A DNA stretch of 64,000 bases from Hydrogenophaga palleronii_A (GCF_031457455.1 NZ_JAVDWU010000005.1:1-64000); one strand, 5' to 3'. Counted from the first letter of the stretch, positions 24,041 through 32,545 are shown. The notes: generated by a model from the sequence alone, not told the origin. Program-made: numbers and translations.

Positions 24041-24905
24041 TCTGCTGACTCGGGTCACCGAGGCTTCCAGCGACCTGCTTCCCCTGGGCGAGTGGGTCAA
24101 CGCCGGCGTGCAGCTTCTGCTGGACAACGGCGCTGCGGTGTTCGACGCCATTGGCGTGGTGGTGGAGCGCTTTGCCCACTGGGTGGAGATCGGCCTGCTG
24201 TCCTTGCCATTCTGGTTGGTCATCCTGGTGGCCGTGGGCGTGGGCGCGCGCCGCCTGGGCTGGAAGTTCGGGCTGTTCGTGGCCCTGGCGCTGACGCTGA
24301 TCGTGGTCACCGGCTTCTGGCTGCAAACCATGGTCACGTTGGCACTGACACTCTCGGCCACCACCATCAGCCTCATCTTCGGCATACCGCTGGGGATCTG
24401 GTGTGCGCGCGCCGGGCGTGTGAACGCCGTCGTCCGGCCCTTGCTGGACTTCATGCAGACCATGCCCGCCTTCGTGTACCTCATCCCGGCGGCCATGCTG
24501 TTTGGTCTGGGCCGGGTGCCCGGCATCATCGCCACCGTGATCTTCGCCATGCCACCCGTGGTGCGCCTGACCAGCCTGGGCATCCGCCAGGTGAGCGCCG
24601 AACAGGTGGAAGCGGGCAACGCGTTTGGCTGCACCTCCACCCAGCTGTTGTTCAAGGTGCAACTGCCGATCGCCATGCCCACCATCATGGCCGGCGTCAA
24701 CCAGACCATCATGATGGCGCTGTCGATGGTCATCATCGCTTCCATGGTGGGCGCCGGGGGCCTGGGCAACGATGTGCTCTCCAGCATCCAGCGGCTCGAT
24801 ATCGGCCTGGGCTTCGAGAGCGGACTGGCGGTGGTCCTGCTGGCCATCATCCTGGACCGCCTCACCGAGAGCTTTGGTGCCGCCCGAGAGAACAACAAGA
24901 GCTGA
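24033..24905 (+). CDS. Quaternary-amine ABC transporter permease (ProW/CbcW type)
   Basis: A 290-residue inner-membrane permease with about six hydrophobic segments. The coupling loop that contacts the ATPase is visible as EAGNAFGCTSTQLLFKVQLP. The ATG at 24033 lies inside the ATPase gene and fits the family N-terminus. Together with the ATPase and the binding protein at 12.7 kb it would make a complete importer for glycine betaine or choline. Confidence 0.95.
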   Translation: MSDLLTRVTEASSDLLPLGEWVNAGVQLLLDNGAAVFDAIGVVVERFAHWVEIGLLSLPFWLVILVAVGVGARRLGWKFGLFVALALTLIVVTGFWLQTMVTLALTLSATTISLIFGIPLGIWCARAGRVNAVVRPLLDFMQTMPAFVYLIPAAMLFGLGRVPGIIATVIFAMPPVVRLTSLGIRQVSAEQVEAGNAFGCTSTQLLFKVQLPIAMPTIMAGVNQTIMMALSMVIIASMVGAGGLGNDVLSSIQRLDIGLGFESGLAVVLLAIILDRLTESFGAARENNKS

Positions 24906-24924
24906 CGATCCATCGGAGCGACCC

Positions 24925-26004
24925 ATGCCACGCACCCCCGCCGATTCCCAGCCTCCGTCTGCCGCCACGGGCGGCAAGCTCTACAAGTCCCAAGGGGAGA
25001 CGGTCCACATCGGGTTCATCCTGCTGAACAACTACTCGATGATTGCGTTTGCCAATGCGGTGGAGACGCTGCGCATGGCGAACTACATCAGCCGGCGATC
25101 GCTGTACCGATGGACCGCCGTGGCGCCGGATCAGTCATCTGCCGTGGCCAGCAATGGCCTGGCCGTGCACGGTCTGGGCGATCTGGCCGAACTGGCGCAG
25201 TGCGACATCGTCTTTGTCTGTGGCGGCATCAACATCCGCCAGGAGACCAACGACGCGGTGCGGCGGCTGTTGCGCCAATGCATGGCCAACGGGACTGTCA
25301 TGGGTGCGCTGTGCACAGGCTCTTTTGCGCTGGCCAGCGCAGGTCTGCTCGACGGCTACCGGTGCGCCATCCATTGGGAAAACCTGGCCGCCATCAGCGA
25401 GGAGTTTCCCAAGGTCCGGTTTGCACCCGAGGTGTTCATCATCGACCGCGACCGCTTCACCTGTTCGGGCGGCACGGCCCCCTTGCATCTGATGCTGCAC
25501 CTGATACGCGACCGGCACGGCGCCAAGCTGGTGAGGGACATCTCCGAGCAGTTCATCGTGGAGCGCCTGCGTGCCGACAACGACCGGCAGCGCATCCCGC
25601 AACCCGAGTGCATCGGCCCAGGCTACCAGCATCTGACCGATGCCGCCGAAATCATGGCGGTCAACATCGAAGACCCATTGCCCCTGGCCGAACTTGCCAG
25701 CGCGGTGGGACTGTCGCTCCGCCAGCTGGAGCGCCTGTTTCACCGCTACTTCAGCATCAACCCCGCGCAGTACTACCTGAACCTGCGACTGCGTCGCGCC
25801 CAGGAGTTGCTGACGCACAGCAGCCAGCCCATCATGCAGGTGACGGTGGCCTGTGGCTTTCAGTCGTCGTCGCATTTCTGCAAGGCCTACCGCAGCCTGT
25901 TCGGGCACGCGCCGAGCGAAGAGCGCCGCCGCCAGGTGACCGACGCCGCCGCACGACCGGTGCCGCCGCGCAAGCGCCGGGCCAACCTGGTCCGCGTGGC
26001 TTGA
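24925..26004 (+). CDS. gbdR: GbdR-type AraC-family regulator
   Basis: A 359-residue activator with an N-terminal DJ-1/PfpI (class I amidotransferase-like) ligand domain (about 25-210; FVCGGIN, GALCTGSFALA) and a C-terminal AraC helix-turn-helix pair (about 230-335; LPLAELASAVGLSLRQLERLF and VTVACGFQSSSHFCKAYR). In Pseudomonas GbdR responds to glycine betaine and dimethylglycine and activates the gbc, dgc and sox genes. Its place between the transporter and fdhA supports the same role. A structured repeat begins three bases after its stop. Confidence 0.93.
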   Translation: MPRTPADSQPPSAATGGKLYKSQGETVHIGFILLNNYSMIAFANAVETLRMANYISRRSLYRWTAVAPDQSSAVASNGLAVHGLGDLAELAQCDIVFVCGGINIRQETNDAVRRLLRQCMANGTVMGALCTGSFALASAGLLDGYRCAIHWENLAAISEEFPKVRFAPEVFIIDRDRFTCSGGTAPLHLMLHLIRDRHGAKLVRDISEQFIVERLRADNDRQRIPQPECIGPGYQHLTDAAEIMAVNIEDPLPLAELASAVGLSLRQLERLFHRYFSINPAQYYLNLRLRRAQELLTHSSQPIMQVTVACGFQSSSHFCKAYRSLFGHAPSEERRRQVTDAAARPVPPRKRRANLVRVA

Positions 26005-26006
26005 GT

Positions 26007-26171
26007 GAGAGGCTGAGAGTCTTTCGCTCCTACCTGCTCACCACGCCCAAGCGCACCCACTCTGAGTTGCAAATGCGCGCCATAGCGCAAGCTATGGCTG
26101 TGCTTTGCGCCTTGATTGGGCACGCTTGGGCGCGTTGCTCGGGCATGCTCGAAAAACGCCCAGCCTCTGAG
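26007..26171 (+). repeat. Structured 165-bp dispersed repeat, copy 2
   Basis: This copy starts right after the gbdR stop codon, in the same orientation and with the same length as copy 1. Its inner helix is CGCCCAAGCG / CGCTTGGGCG and its central hairpin is GCCATAGC-GCAA-GCTATGGC. The changes relative to copy 1 keep the pairs in three helices, and the loop here is a GNRA tetraloop. The ends carry the same GAGAGGCTGAG and CAGCCTCTGAG arms. Confidence 0.9.
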
Positions 26172-26215
26172 CCGCCGCTGCAATACAACTCCGCGTCGCT
26201 CTGAGCAAAGTCCCG

Positions 26216-26242
26216 CCACCGCAATCTGTGAAAGTGCGGTGG
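26216..26242 (+). promoter_or_regulatory. Inverted repeat between copy 2 of the repeat and fdhA
   Basis: CCACCGCA, eleven bases, then TGCGGTGG makes a perfect eight-pair stem. It is not followed by a T-run, so a terminator role for gbdR is unlikely in the classical form. Together with the palindrome at 26294 it fills most of the non-repeat part of the gap before fdhA. Confidence 0.45.
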
Positions 26243-26293
26243 TGCTGTCACGACACCGAGCCTCCAAATGGCCTGACTTGAACGTGGCAACAC

Positions 26294-26313
26294 ATGCCTG
26301 AAATCTCAGGCAT
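26294..26313. promoter_or_regulatory. 20-bp palindrome upstream of fdhA
   Basis: ATGCCTGA-AATC-TCAGGCAT is a perfect palindrome with eight-base arms, 34 bases before the fdhA start. Its position suits an operator for a dimeric repressor sensing formaldehyde or betaine, or a hairpin in the fdhA leader. Which of the two it is cannot be told from sequence. Confidence 0.5.
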
Positions 26314-26347
26314 TCAAGCCATTGCAAGCCATACGAAGGAGACTCCC

Positions 26348-27550
26348 ATGTCAGAAAATCGCGGCGTCGTGTACCTGGGCCAGGGCCATGTCGAGGTGCA
26401 GTCCATCCCCTTTCCCAAACTGGTGAATCCGCTGGGCGCCACGGCCCAGCACGGCGTGATCCTCAAGGTGCTCACCACCAACATCTGCGGCTCTGACCAG
26501 CACATGGTGCGAGGCCGGACCACCGCGCCGGCCGGACTGGTGCTGGGCCACGAGATCACCGGCGAAGTCTTGGAAGTGGGGCGCGACGTGGAGACACTGC
26601 AGCGCGGCGATATCGTGTCGGTTCCGTTCAACGTGGCCTGCGGGCGTTGCCGCACCTGCAAGGAGCAGCACACCGGTGTGTGTCTGAGTGTCAACCCCTC
26701 TCGTGCGGGTGGCGCCTACGGCTATGTCGACATGGGTGGCTGGATCGGTGGACAGGCCGAGTACGTCATGGTGCCGTATGCCGACTTCAACCTGCTGAAG
26801 TTCCCTGACCGCGCGCAGGCGGTCGAAAAGATCCGCGATCTGACCTGCCTGTCCGACATCCTGCCCACCGGCTTCCACGGCGCTGTGACGGCCGGGGTCG
26901 GCCCCGGCAGCACGGTGTATGTGGCGGGTGCCGGGCCGGTGGGATTGGCCGCCGCCGCATCGGCACGCTTGCTGGGGGCGGCGGTGGTCATCGTGGGCGA
27001 CGTCAATCCGGCCCGCCTGGACCATGCCCGCAGCGTCGGCTTCGAAACGGTGGATCTGTCGCAGGACGCCTCCCTGGGCGATCAGATCGCACAGATCCTG
27101 GGTACATCGGAAGTGGACTGCGCGGTGGACGCCGTGGGCTTTGAAGCGCGTGGCCATGGCCATGCGGGCTCGCAGGAAGAAGCCCCTGCCACGGTGCTCA
27201 ACTCCTTGATGGAGGTCACGCGCGCGGCCGGCAAGATCGGCATTCCGGGCCTGTATGTCACGGAAGACCCGGGCGCGGTGGACAAGGCCGCCAAACAAGG
27301 CTCGCTCAGCATTCGCCTGGGCCTGGGCTGGGCCAAGTCGCACAGTTTCTTCACCGGCCAGACGCCCGTCATGAAATACAACCGCGCGCTCATGCAGGCC
27401 ATTCTGTGGGACCGCATCAAGATCGCCGATGTGGTGGGCGTGCAGGTGATCTCGCTCGACGACGCCCCCCAGGGCTATGCCCAGTTCGACGCCGGGGCGC
27501 CGAAGAAATTTGTCATTGATCCGCACCAGCAACTGAAGCTGGCTGCCTGA
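26348..27550 (+). CDS. fdhA: Glutathione-independent formaldehyde dehydrogenase
   Basis: A 400-residue zinc medium-chain dehydrogenase that oxidises formaldehyde to formate with tightly bound NAD. It shows NICGSDQHM near residue 47, GHEITGEV, the structural-zinc cysteines in CGRCRTCKEQHTGVC, and the long FdhA-specific insert with YVDMGGWIGGQAEY. It matches PA5421. It would detoxify formaldehyde released by GbcA and other demethylations. The ATG at 26348 follows AAGGAGA. Confidence 0.96.
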   Translation: MSENRGVVYLGQGHVEVQSIPFPKLVNPLGATAQHGVILKVLTTNICGSDQHMVRGRTTAPAGLVLGHEITGEVLEVGRDVETLQRGDIVSVPFNVACGRCRTCKEQHTGVCLSVNPSRAGGAYGYVDMGGWIGGQAEYVMVPYADFNLLKFPDRAQAVEKIRDLTCLSDILPTGFHGAVTAGVGPGSTVYVAGAGPVGLAAAASARLLGAAVVIVGDVNPARLDHARSVGFETVDLSQDASLGDQIAQILGTSEVDCAVDAVGFEARGHGHAGSQEEAPATVLNSLMEVTRAAGKIGIPGLYVTEDPGAVDKAAKQGSLSIRLGLGWAKSHSFFTGQTPVMKYNRALMQAILWDRIKIADVVGVQVISLDDAPQGYAQFDAGAPKKFVIDPHQQLKLAA

Positions 27551-27639
27551 TCTTCTCCTCTCCACCTACCGTGTCGCACCAGGCGAAGGCCTCGTGCGAC
27601 ACGGGTGGCTGTGCCCCCAACCCTTTCTCCCTCGTGACC

Positions 27640-28500
27640 ATGAAATCGGAACCCAACAGCCATTACTGCCTGAACCTGGCCTGCGGCAGCGCGCAAGGGC
27701 AGGTCGCCGCCGTCTCGGCATTGCTGGATAGGCACGGGGCGTACATCGAACAGTTCTCCGTGTTCGACGACCACACCACCCAGCGGTTTTTTGTGCGGGG
27801 TGTGTTCAGCCTGCAAAGTCCGGTGGAGGAACTGCGCAAGGCATTCGGCGAACTGGCGCAGCGTTTTCCGCAGGCGCAGTGGCAGGTGCACGACCTGGAG
27901 CATCGCACCCGAGTGCTGATCATGGTGTCCAAGTTCGACCACTGCCTGCGCGAGCTGATCGCGCAGTGGCGGCGCGGCGAACTGAACATGGACATCGTGG
28001 CCATTGCCTCCAACCACCCCGACCTTGCACCCCTGGCCGAAGCCGAAGGCCTGCCTTTCCATCACCTGTCCATCAGCGCGGAAACCAAGCCCCAGCAGGA
28101 ACAGAAGCTGCGGCAGCTGATCGCGGACACCGGGGCCGAATTCGTGGTGCTGGCGCGCTACATGCAAGTGCTGTCGGAAGAGCTGTGCGAGGAACTGCAT
28201 GGCCGCGTCATCAACATTCACCATTCGTTCCTGCCCGGCTTCAAGGGCGGCAGGCCCTACCAGCAAGCCCACGATCGCGGGGTCAAGCTCATTGGCGCCA
28301 CCGCCCACTTTGCCACGCCCGACCTCGACGAAGGCCCGATCATCGAACAGTCGCTCGAACGCGTGGACCACGCCGACACACCACAAGACCTCGCCCAGGC
28401 CGGGCGTCTGGTGGAAAGCCTGGTGCTGTCGCGGGCGCTGCGCTTCATCCTGCAGCGGCGTGTCTTCATCAACGGCATGAAAACCGTGGTGTTGCGCTAA
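27640..28500 (+). CDS. purU: Formyltetrahydrofolate deformylase
   Basis: A 286-residue enzyme that hydrolyses 10-formyl-THF to formate and THF. An N-terminal ACT-like domain (about 1-85) precedes the formyltransferase-fold domain with VVLARYMQVLS and the catalytic NIHHSFLPGFKGG motif and the Asp in ATPDLDEGPII. The ATG at 27640 was preferred since it gives family length; an in-frame GTG at 27571 would add 23 residues. Next to fdhA, it helps to recycle folate during methyl-group oxidation. A fragment of the 165-bp repeat begins at its stop. Confidence 0.95.
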   Translation: MKSEPNSHYCLNLACGSAQGQVAAVSALLDRHGAYIEQFSVFDDHTTQRFFVRGVFSLQSPVEELRKAFGELAQRFPQAQWQVHDLEHRTRVLIMVSKFDHCLRELIAQWRRGELNMDIVAIASNHPDLAPLAEAEGLPFHHLSISAETKPQQEQKLRQLIADTGAEFVVLARYMQVLSEELCEELHGRVINIHHSFLPGFKGGRPYQQAHDRGVKLIGATAHFATPDLDEGPIIEQSLERVDHADTPQDLAQAGRLVESLVLSRALRFILQRRVFINGMKTVVLR

Positions 28501-28518
28501 GAGGCTGAGCGTCTTTCC
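28501..28518 (+). repeat. Fragment of the 165-bp repeat (left arm only)
   Basis: GAGGCTGAGCGTCTTTCC directly follows the purU stop and equals the left arm of repeat copies 1 and 2 over nearly its whole length. The following 40 bases no longer match, so this is a truncated copy or a solo arm. Confidence 0.7.
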
Positions 28519-28559
28519 GATCCACCCCGAGCGCAGGGGCGACCCACACATTTCCACCT

Positions 28560-29951
28560 ATGGCAGTCAGTGTTTTTGACATCTTCAAGATCGGCATCGG
28601 ACCCAGCAGCTCGCACACGGTGGGACCGATGCGCGCCGCGCGGCTGTTCACCGAACGCCTGACGCACCAGGGGCTGATGGCGGCGTGTGCGCGCGTCGAG
28701 GTCAAACTCTATGGTTCACTGGGATCGACCGGCAAAGGCCACGGCACCGACAAGGCCGTGCTGCTGGGCCTGGAAGGCCACGATCCGGAAGACGTGGATG
28801 TGGAAGCCATCCCGGACATGCTGGAGGCGATCCGATCGGGTGGCCAGCTGCGCCTGGCGGGCCGGCATGCCGTGGCCTTCAAGGAAAAGGATCACCTGAC
28901 TTTCTACCGCAAGGAGACCCTGCCGTTTCATCCCAACGGTATGCGCTGCATCGCCTTCGACGCGGCCGGCACGGAGCTGTTGAACCGCTGCTACTACTCG
29001 GTGGGTGGTGGCTTCGTGGTCAGCGACGAAGTGGTCGCCGACGGCAGCAAACAAAAGGTGCTGACCCCAGACGTGACCGTGCTGCCGTACCCCTTTCATT
29101 GCGGCGATGAGCTCATGCAGCAATGCAAGACCGCCGGCATCTCCATCGCCGAACTGATGCGCCGCAACGAACGGCACTGGCGCAGCGATGCCGAAATCGA
29201 CGCTGGTCTGCACAAGATCTGGACCGTGATGCAGGCCTGCGTGGAGCGCGGCTGCCGTACCCAGGGCGTGCTGCCCGGCGGCTTCAAGATCAAGCGTCGC
29301 GCGGCGGACCTGCACCGGAAACTGCGCTCCAATCCGGAGGCCTCGCTCCGCGATCCATTGCAGGTGCTGGACTGGGTCAACCTCTATGCCTTGGCGGTGA
29401 ACGAGGAGAATGCGGCTGGCGGGCGCGTGGTCACGGCACCCACGAACGGCGCGGCGGGCATCGTGCCGGCGGTGCTGCACTACTACATGCGCTTTGTCGC
29501 CACCTCCACGCCCAGCGGCGCGGCCGACTTCCTGCTGACCGCCGCCGCCATCGGCATGCTCTACAAGGAGAACGCCTCGATCTCCGGTGCGGAAGTCGGT
29601 TGCCAGGGCGAGGTCGGCGTGGCGTGTTCCATGGCGGCCGCGGCCTTGTGCGCGGTCATGGGCGGCACACCCGAGCAGGTGGAAAACGCCGCCGAGATTG
29701 GTATGGAACACCATCTGGGCCTGACCTGCGACCCGGTCGGCGGGCTGGTGCAGATCCCCTGCATCGAACGCAACGCGATCGCCTCCGTCAAAGCCATCAA
29801 CGCCGCGCGCATGGCTCTCAATGGCGATGGCACCCATCACGTAAGCCTGGACAAGGTCATCAAGACCATGCGCGAAACCGGCGCCGACATGATGACCAAG
29901 TACAAGGAAACGGCGCGTGGTGGCCTGGCGGTCAACATCGTTGAATGCTGA
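28560..29951 (+). CDS. sdaA: L-serine dehydratase, iron-sulphur type
   Basis: A 463-residue single-chain L-serine ammonia-lyase that turns serine into pyruvate and ammonia. The N-terminal beta domain starts with DIFKIGIGPSSSHTVGPM. The C-terminal alpha domain carries the Fe-S cysteines in GAEVGCQGEVGVACSM and TCDPVGGLVQIPC. It supplies the last step from betaine to central metabolism, after GlyA. The ribosome binding site before 28560 is weak, so translation may depend on coupling from purU or on the leader at 28501-28559. Confidence 0.96.
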   Translation: MAVSVFDIFKIGIGPSSSHTVGPMRAARLFTERLTHQGLMAACARVEVKLYGSLGSTGKGHGTDKAVLLGLEGHDPEDVDVEAIPDMLEAIRSGGQLRLAGRHAVAFKEKDHLTFYRKETLPFHPNGMRCIAFDAAGTELLNRCYYSVGGGFVVSDEVVADGSKQKVLTPDVTVLPYPFHCGDELMQQCKTAGISIAELMRRNERHWRSDAEIDAGLHKIWTVMQACVERGCRTQGVLPGGFKIKRRAADLHRKLRSNPEASLRDPLQVLDWVNLYALAVNEENAAGGRVVTAPTNGAAGIVPAVLHYYMRFVATSTPSGAADFLLTAAAIGMLYKENASISGAEVGCQGEVGVACSMAAAALCAVMGGTPEQVENAAEIGMEHHLGLTCDPVGGLVQIPCIERNAIASVKAINAARMALNGDGTHHVSLDKVIKTMRETGADMMTKYKETARGGLAVNIVEC

Positions 29952-29990
29952 ACCCCAGCGCTTGAAACCCGATTGCAGCTTGATCGACCC

Positions 29991-30368
29991 ATGACACATC
30001 GGTCCAGATGGACGGCTCGCGTCGAATCCCTGCAGACCAGCCTGCGCGTTGGCATTTATCCGCATGAGCTCGAAGCGCAGCCGATTCTTGTGAGCCTGCG
30101 CATCAGTGGCCTGGCTCAGACCTGTCCTTCCGCGCTGACGCAGTGTTTCGATTACGAGCCGATCTGCCGATGGATGCTTGAAGAGTGGCCGCTGAGCGAG
30201 CACACGCCGTTGCTGGAAACGCGCCTGAATGAAGTACTGAGTCGCGCCTTCGCGGATGAGCGGGTCACGGATGTGTGGGTCGGCTTGTACAAAACCCAGG
30301 CCATTCCCATGGCGCGGTTTGTAGGACTGGAGCGCGACGTCACGCGACTTCAGTTTGAATCGCAGTGA
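29991..30368 (+). CDS. FolB-like dihydroneopterin aldolase family protein
   Basis: A 125-residue protein of the FolB tunnelling fold. LRVGIYPHELEAQ contains the family glutamate that binds the pterin, and LYKTQAIPMARFVGLERD contains the lysine usually essential for catalysis. It follows the serine dehydratase by 39 bases and closes the betaine island. Folate genes are often carried near C1-consuming clusters, so a role in pterin or folate supply is likely. It may be a paralogue of a housekeeping folB. An upstream TTG start at 29973 is possible. Confidence 0.75.
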   Translation: MTHRSRWTARVESLQTSLRVGIYPHELEAQPILVSLRISGLAQTCPSALTQCFDYEPICRWMLEEWPLSEHTPLLETRLNEVLSRAFADERVTDVWVGLYKTQAIPMARFVGLERDVTRLQFESQ

Positions 30369-30625
30369 GCACGTGCCTTTCGCCGCTGCCCCGGTAGTGG
30401 GGTTCGCTTCTCTGGCGAGGGCCGCCGCACCCAATAGGCCGGTGCGAATAGGCTGGACCCGCCCGTCCTGCTGGGAGGTGGCCGCCGCCACCACGTGCTG
30501 GGTCCCGAGGTGTCGCAATACCGTTGGTTCACGTCGCTGCAGGGCAATGGCGCGGCCATGGCTTCCCTAGCATTCCGCTGGCTTCCCGTGCTTTCACACA
30601 ACCCAACTCAATGACGGAGACAAAA

Positions 30626-31618
30626 ATGACCCACCTGTTCAAGTCGCTTGCCATTCCCTGCAGCGTCGCTGCGCTACTGCTCACAGCAATGTCGGCGCAC
30701 GCACAATCGTCTGTCACCATCTCGGGACTGGTCGATGTCGGCGTGTACCGCGGCTTTGACAAGACCACCCAGCTGGGCACCATCCAACGCAGCAACATCG
30801 CGTTCAACGGCGTCGAGGACCTTGGCGGCGGCCTGGCTGCCACGTTCAAGCTGTCGCATCGCTTTGATCTGGACACTGGCCTGCAGGAAGGCGTGGGAGC
30901 CAAGCCGTTCTGGCATGGCGAGTCGACGGTCGGTGTGAAGGGCGCGTGGGGCAGCGTGCGACTCGGCCGCGCGCTGGACGCGGTCTGGGCCAATGACTGG
31001 GCCTACGACCCCTGGTACAACTTCAACCGGATCGCGTCGCCAGCGTGGCAGTACTGGCACTACAACTACACGAGCGATCGCACCAGCAACAACGGTTCAC
31101 CCGAGTACGGCCGGCTGTCCAACGGCGTCTTCTACGACTCCCCCAGCTTCGGCGGCTTCGCCTTCCACCTCAGTGGCTCTTTTGAAGACTCCATCGGGCC
31201 GGATGGCGGCACCAGCAACAACCTTGGGCTTTCGCTGAACTACGACAAGGGACCGATCTCGGCGATGCTGGCCCACTCGAAGAACAGCAGCGAAGACACC
31301 GTCACCTTCGTGGGTGGCAAGTACACCGTCGGCGCCTGGTCGGTGATGGGTGCCTACGACAGAAGCAAGTTCGAAGGCGCGGTCGACGCCATCGCCAAGG
31401 TCTATACCGTGGGCACGGCCTACCGGCTCGGGGCTGCGGAATTCAAGCTTGGCTTCGGCCGGCTGGACGCAAGCGGGGCCAAATCCAAGTTCCTGGGGGT
31501 GGGCGCTGATTACTGGCTGTCCAAGCGCACCAGTGTCTACGTGAGCGCGGGCCGCAATAACCCGAGTGAGGGGGCCAGCACCACCGCTTACGGCGTCGGC
31601 CTGGCCCACAGCTTCTGA
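30626..31618 (+). CDS. Gram-negative porin (Burkholderiales OmpC-like)
   Basis: A 330-residue outer-membrane porin. The signal peptide ends with AHA at residue 26. The mature part has alternating beta-strand patterns, a SSVTISGLVDVGVY start typical of Burkholderiales porins, and the C-terminal phenylalanine of outer-membrane proteins (LAHSF). The start at 30626 follows GGAGA. It may let betaine or other small solutes in, but porins of this type are general channels. It is separated from the folB-like gene by 257 bases in which no terminator or gene was found. Confidence 0.93.
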   Translation: MTHLFKSLAIPCSVAALLLTAMSAHAQSSVTISGLVDVGVYRGFDKTTQLGTIQRSNIAFNGVEDLGGGLAATFKLSHRFDLDTGLQEGVGAKPFWHGESTVGVKGAWGSVRLGRALDAVWANDWAYDPWYNFNRIASPAWQYWHYNYTSDRTSNNGSPEYGRLSNGVFYDSPSFGGFAFHLSGSFEDSIGPDGGTSNNLGLSLNYDKGPISAMLAHSKNSSEDTVTFVGGKYTVGAWSVMGAYDRSKFEGAVDAIAKVYTVGTAYRLGAAEFKLGFGRLDASGAKSKFLGVGADYWLSKRTSVYVSAGRNNPSEGASTTAYGVGLAHSF

Positions 31619-31638
31619 TCTCTAGAGGGGCCGCCTCC

Positions 31639-32055
31639 TCAGGGTTGCGAAATACCGGCAAGGGCTTCGGCGGATGTCTCGATGTGCTCTGCTTCCACAG
31701 CAAAATCGCCCAGCGAGACAATGCCCACCAGGCGCTTGTCGCGGTTGACCACGGGCAGGCGTCGGATCTGGCAATCGCTCATCTTGCGTGCACCATCTTC
31801 GACAGTGTCGTCCTCAAAGCACCACACCACCGACTCGGACATCACCTCGCGCACCGGCGTGTCGCAAGACTTGTTCTCCGCGACCGCCCGAACCGCAATG
31901 TCGCGGTCCGTCAGTGTGCCGATCATGCGGTCGTTCTCACCGACGGGCAGCATTCCAAAATTCTCGTCACGCATGAGCCTTGCGGCCTCCATGAGGCTCG
32001 AGTCGGGGCCAACCACGAAAACGTCACGATTCATCACGTCTTTGAGCTGTTGCAT
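31639..32055 (-). CDS. CBS-domain-pair protein
   Basis: A 138-residue protein made of two CBS domains and little else. The first covers about residues 5-65 (VMNRDVFVVGPDSSL, GTLTDRDIAVRA) and the second about 70-130 (VMSESVVWCFEDDTV, GIVSLGDFA). Such proteins bind adenine nucleotides and act as cellular energy or stress sensors. It is the last of a minus-strand set with a 63-residue protein 30 bases upstream; both have good ribosome binding sites (AGGAGA). The partner enzyme is unknown. Confidence 0.9.
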   Translation of the reverse strand: MQQLKDVMNRDVFVVGPDSSLMEAARLMRDENFGMLPVGENDRMIGTLTDRDIAVRAVAENKSCDTPVREVMSESVVWCFEDDTVEDGARKMSDCQIRRLPVVNRDKRLVGIVSLGDFAVEAEHIETSAEALAGISQP

Positions 32056-32085
32056 CGTTCTCTCCTGATGGGTTGCATTCAAAGG

Positions 32086-32277
32086 TCAGAGCCCGGCGGA
32101 CTGATCGCTGTCCTTCTGCGGGTCTGCGGGGCGCTGAGCGGGCGTTTGCTCAGAGGTGGTGTTGTTCGGTGGTGCGCCGCGTCCGGGGCGCTGGGTCTGG
32201 CTTTGCCAATGCTGGTTAGCACGGCCCTGTTCCATCTGGCGGGCAGCTTTCTGAAGCTCCTGTGAGATGTCTGTCAT
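32086..32277 (-). CDS. Small hydrophilic disordered protein
   Basis: A 63-residue protein of polar and charged residues, rich in Gln, Ser and Pro, with one N-terminal amphipathic helix (ISQELQKAARQMEQG). AGGAGAACGCC before the ATG supports translation. It has no signal peptide. The product looks like a hydrophilin-type small protein; no function is assigned. Confidence 0.65.
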   Translation of the reverse strand: MTDISQELQKAARQMEQGRANQHWQSQTQRPGRGAPPNNTTSEQTPAQRPADPQKDSDQSAGL

Positions 32278-32545
32278 GGCGTTCTCCTGATTCGTTGCAA
32301 GTGCCTGTGCTCGCGTTCGGCCACAGGGCTGTTCCAACGGCAAGGTGCATGCCCATGAACGAGCGCCATGGCTGCGGGTCATGAAGGGGCCGGCCTATGT
32401 GCCGACGCTTGCCCTCTGCCTGATGAGATGGCGCCGCTGTCCATCGCTGCGCGCCCAGGCTTCCGCAGACCGATGGCTTGCGAGGCACACGTGTGAGTAA
32501 GGCTTGCTGTAATTCCTTCGGTAAGAAAACCTGCCGCGCAAACTC

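Noticed and set aside
23060..24931. Minus-strand open frame of 623 codons opposite the ABC transporter genes
   Set aside because: The plus-strand ATPase and permease explain the region fully; the antisense frame has no motifs.
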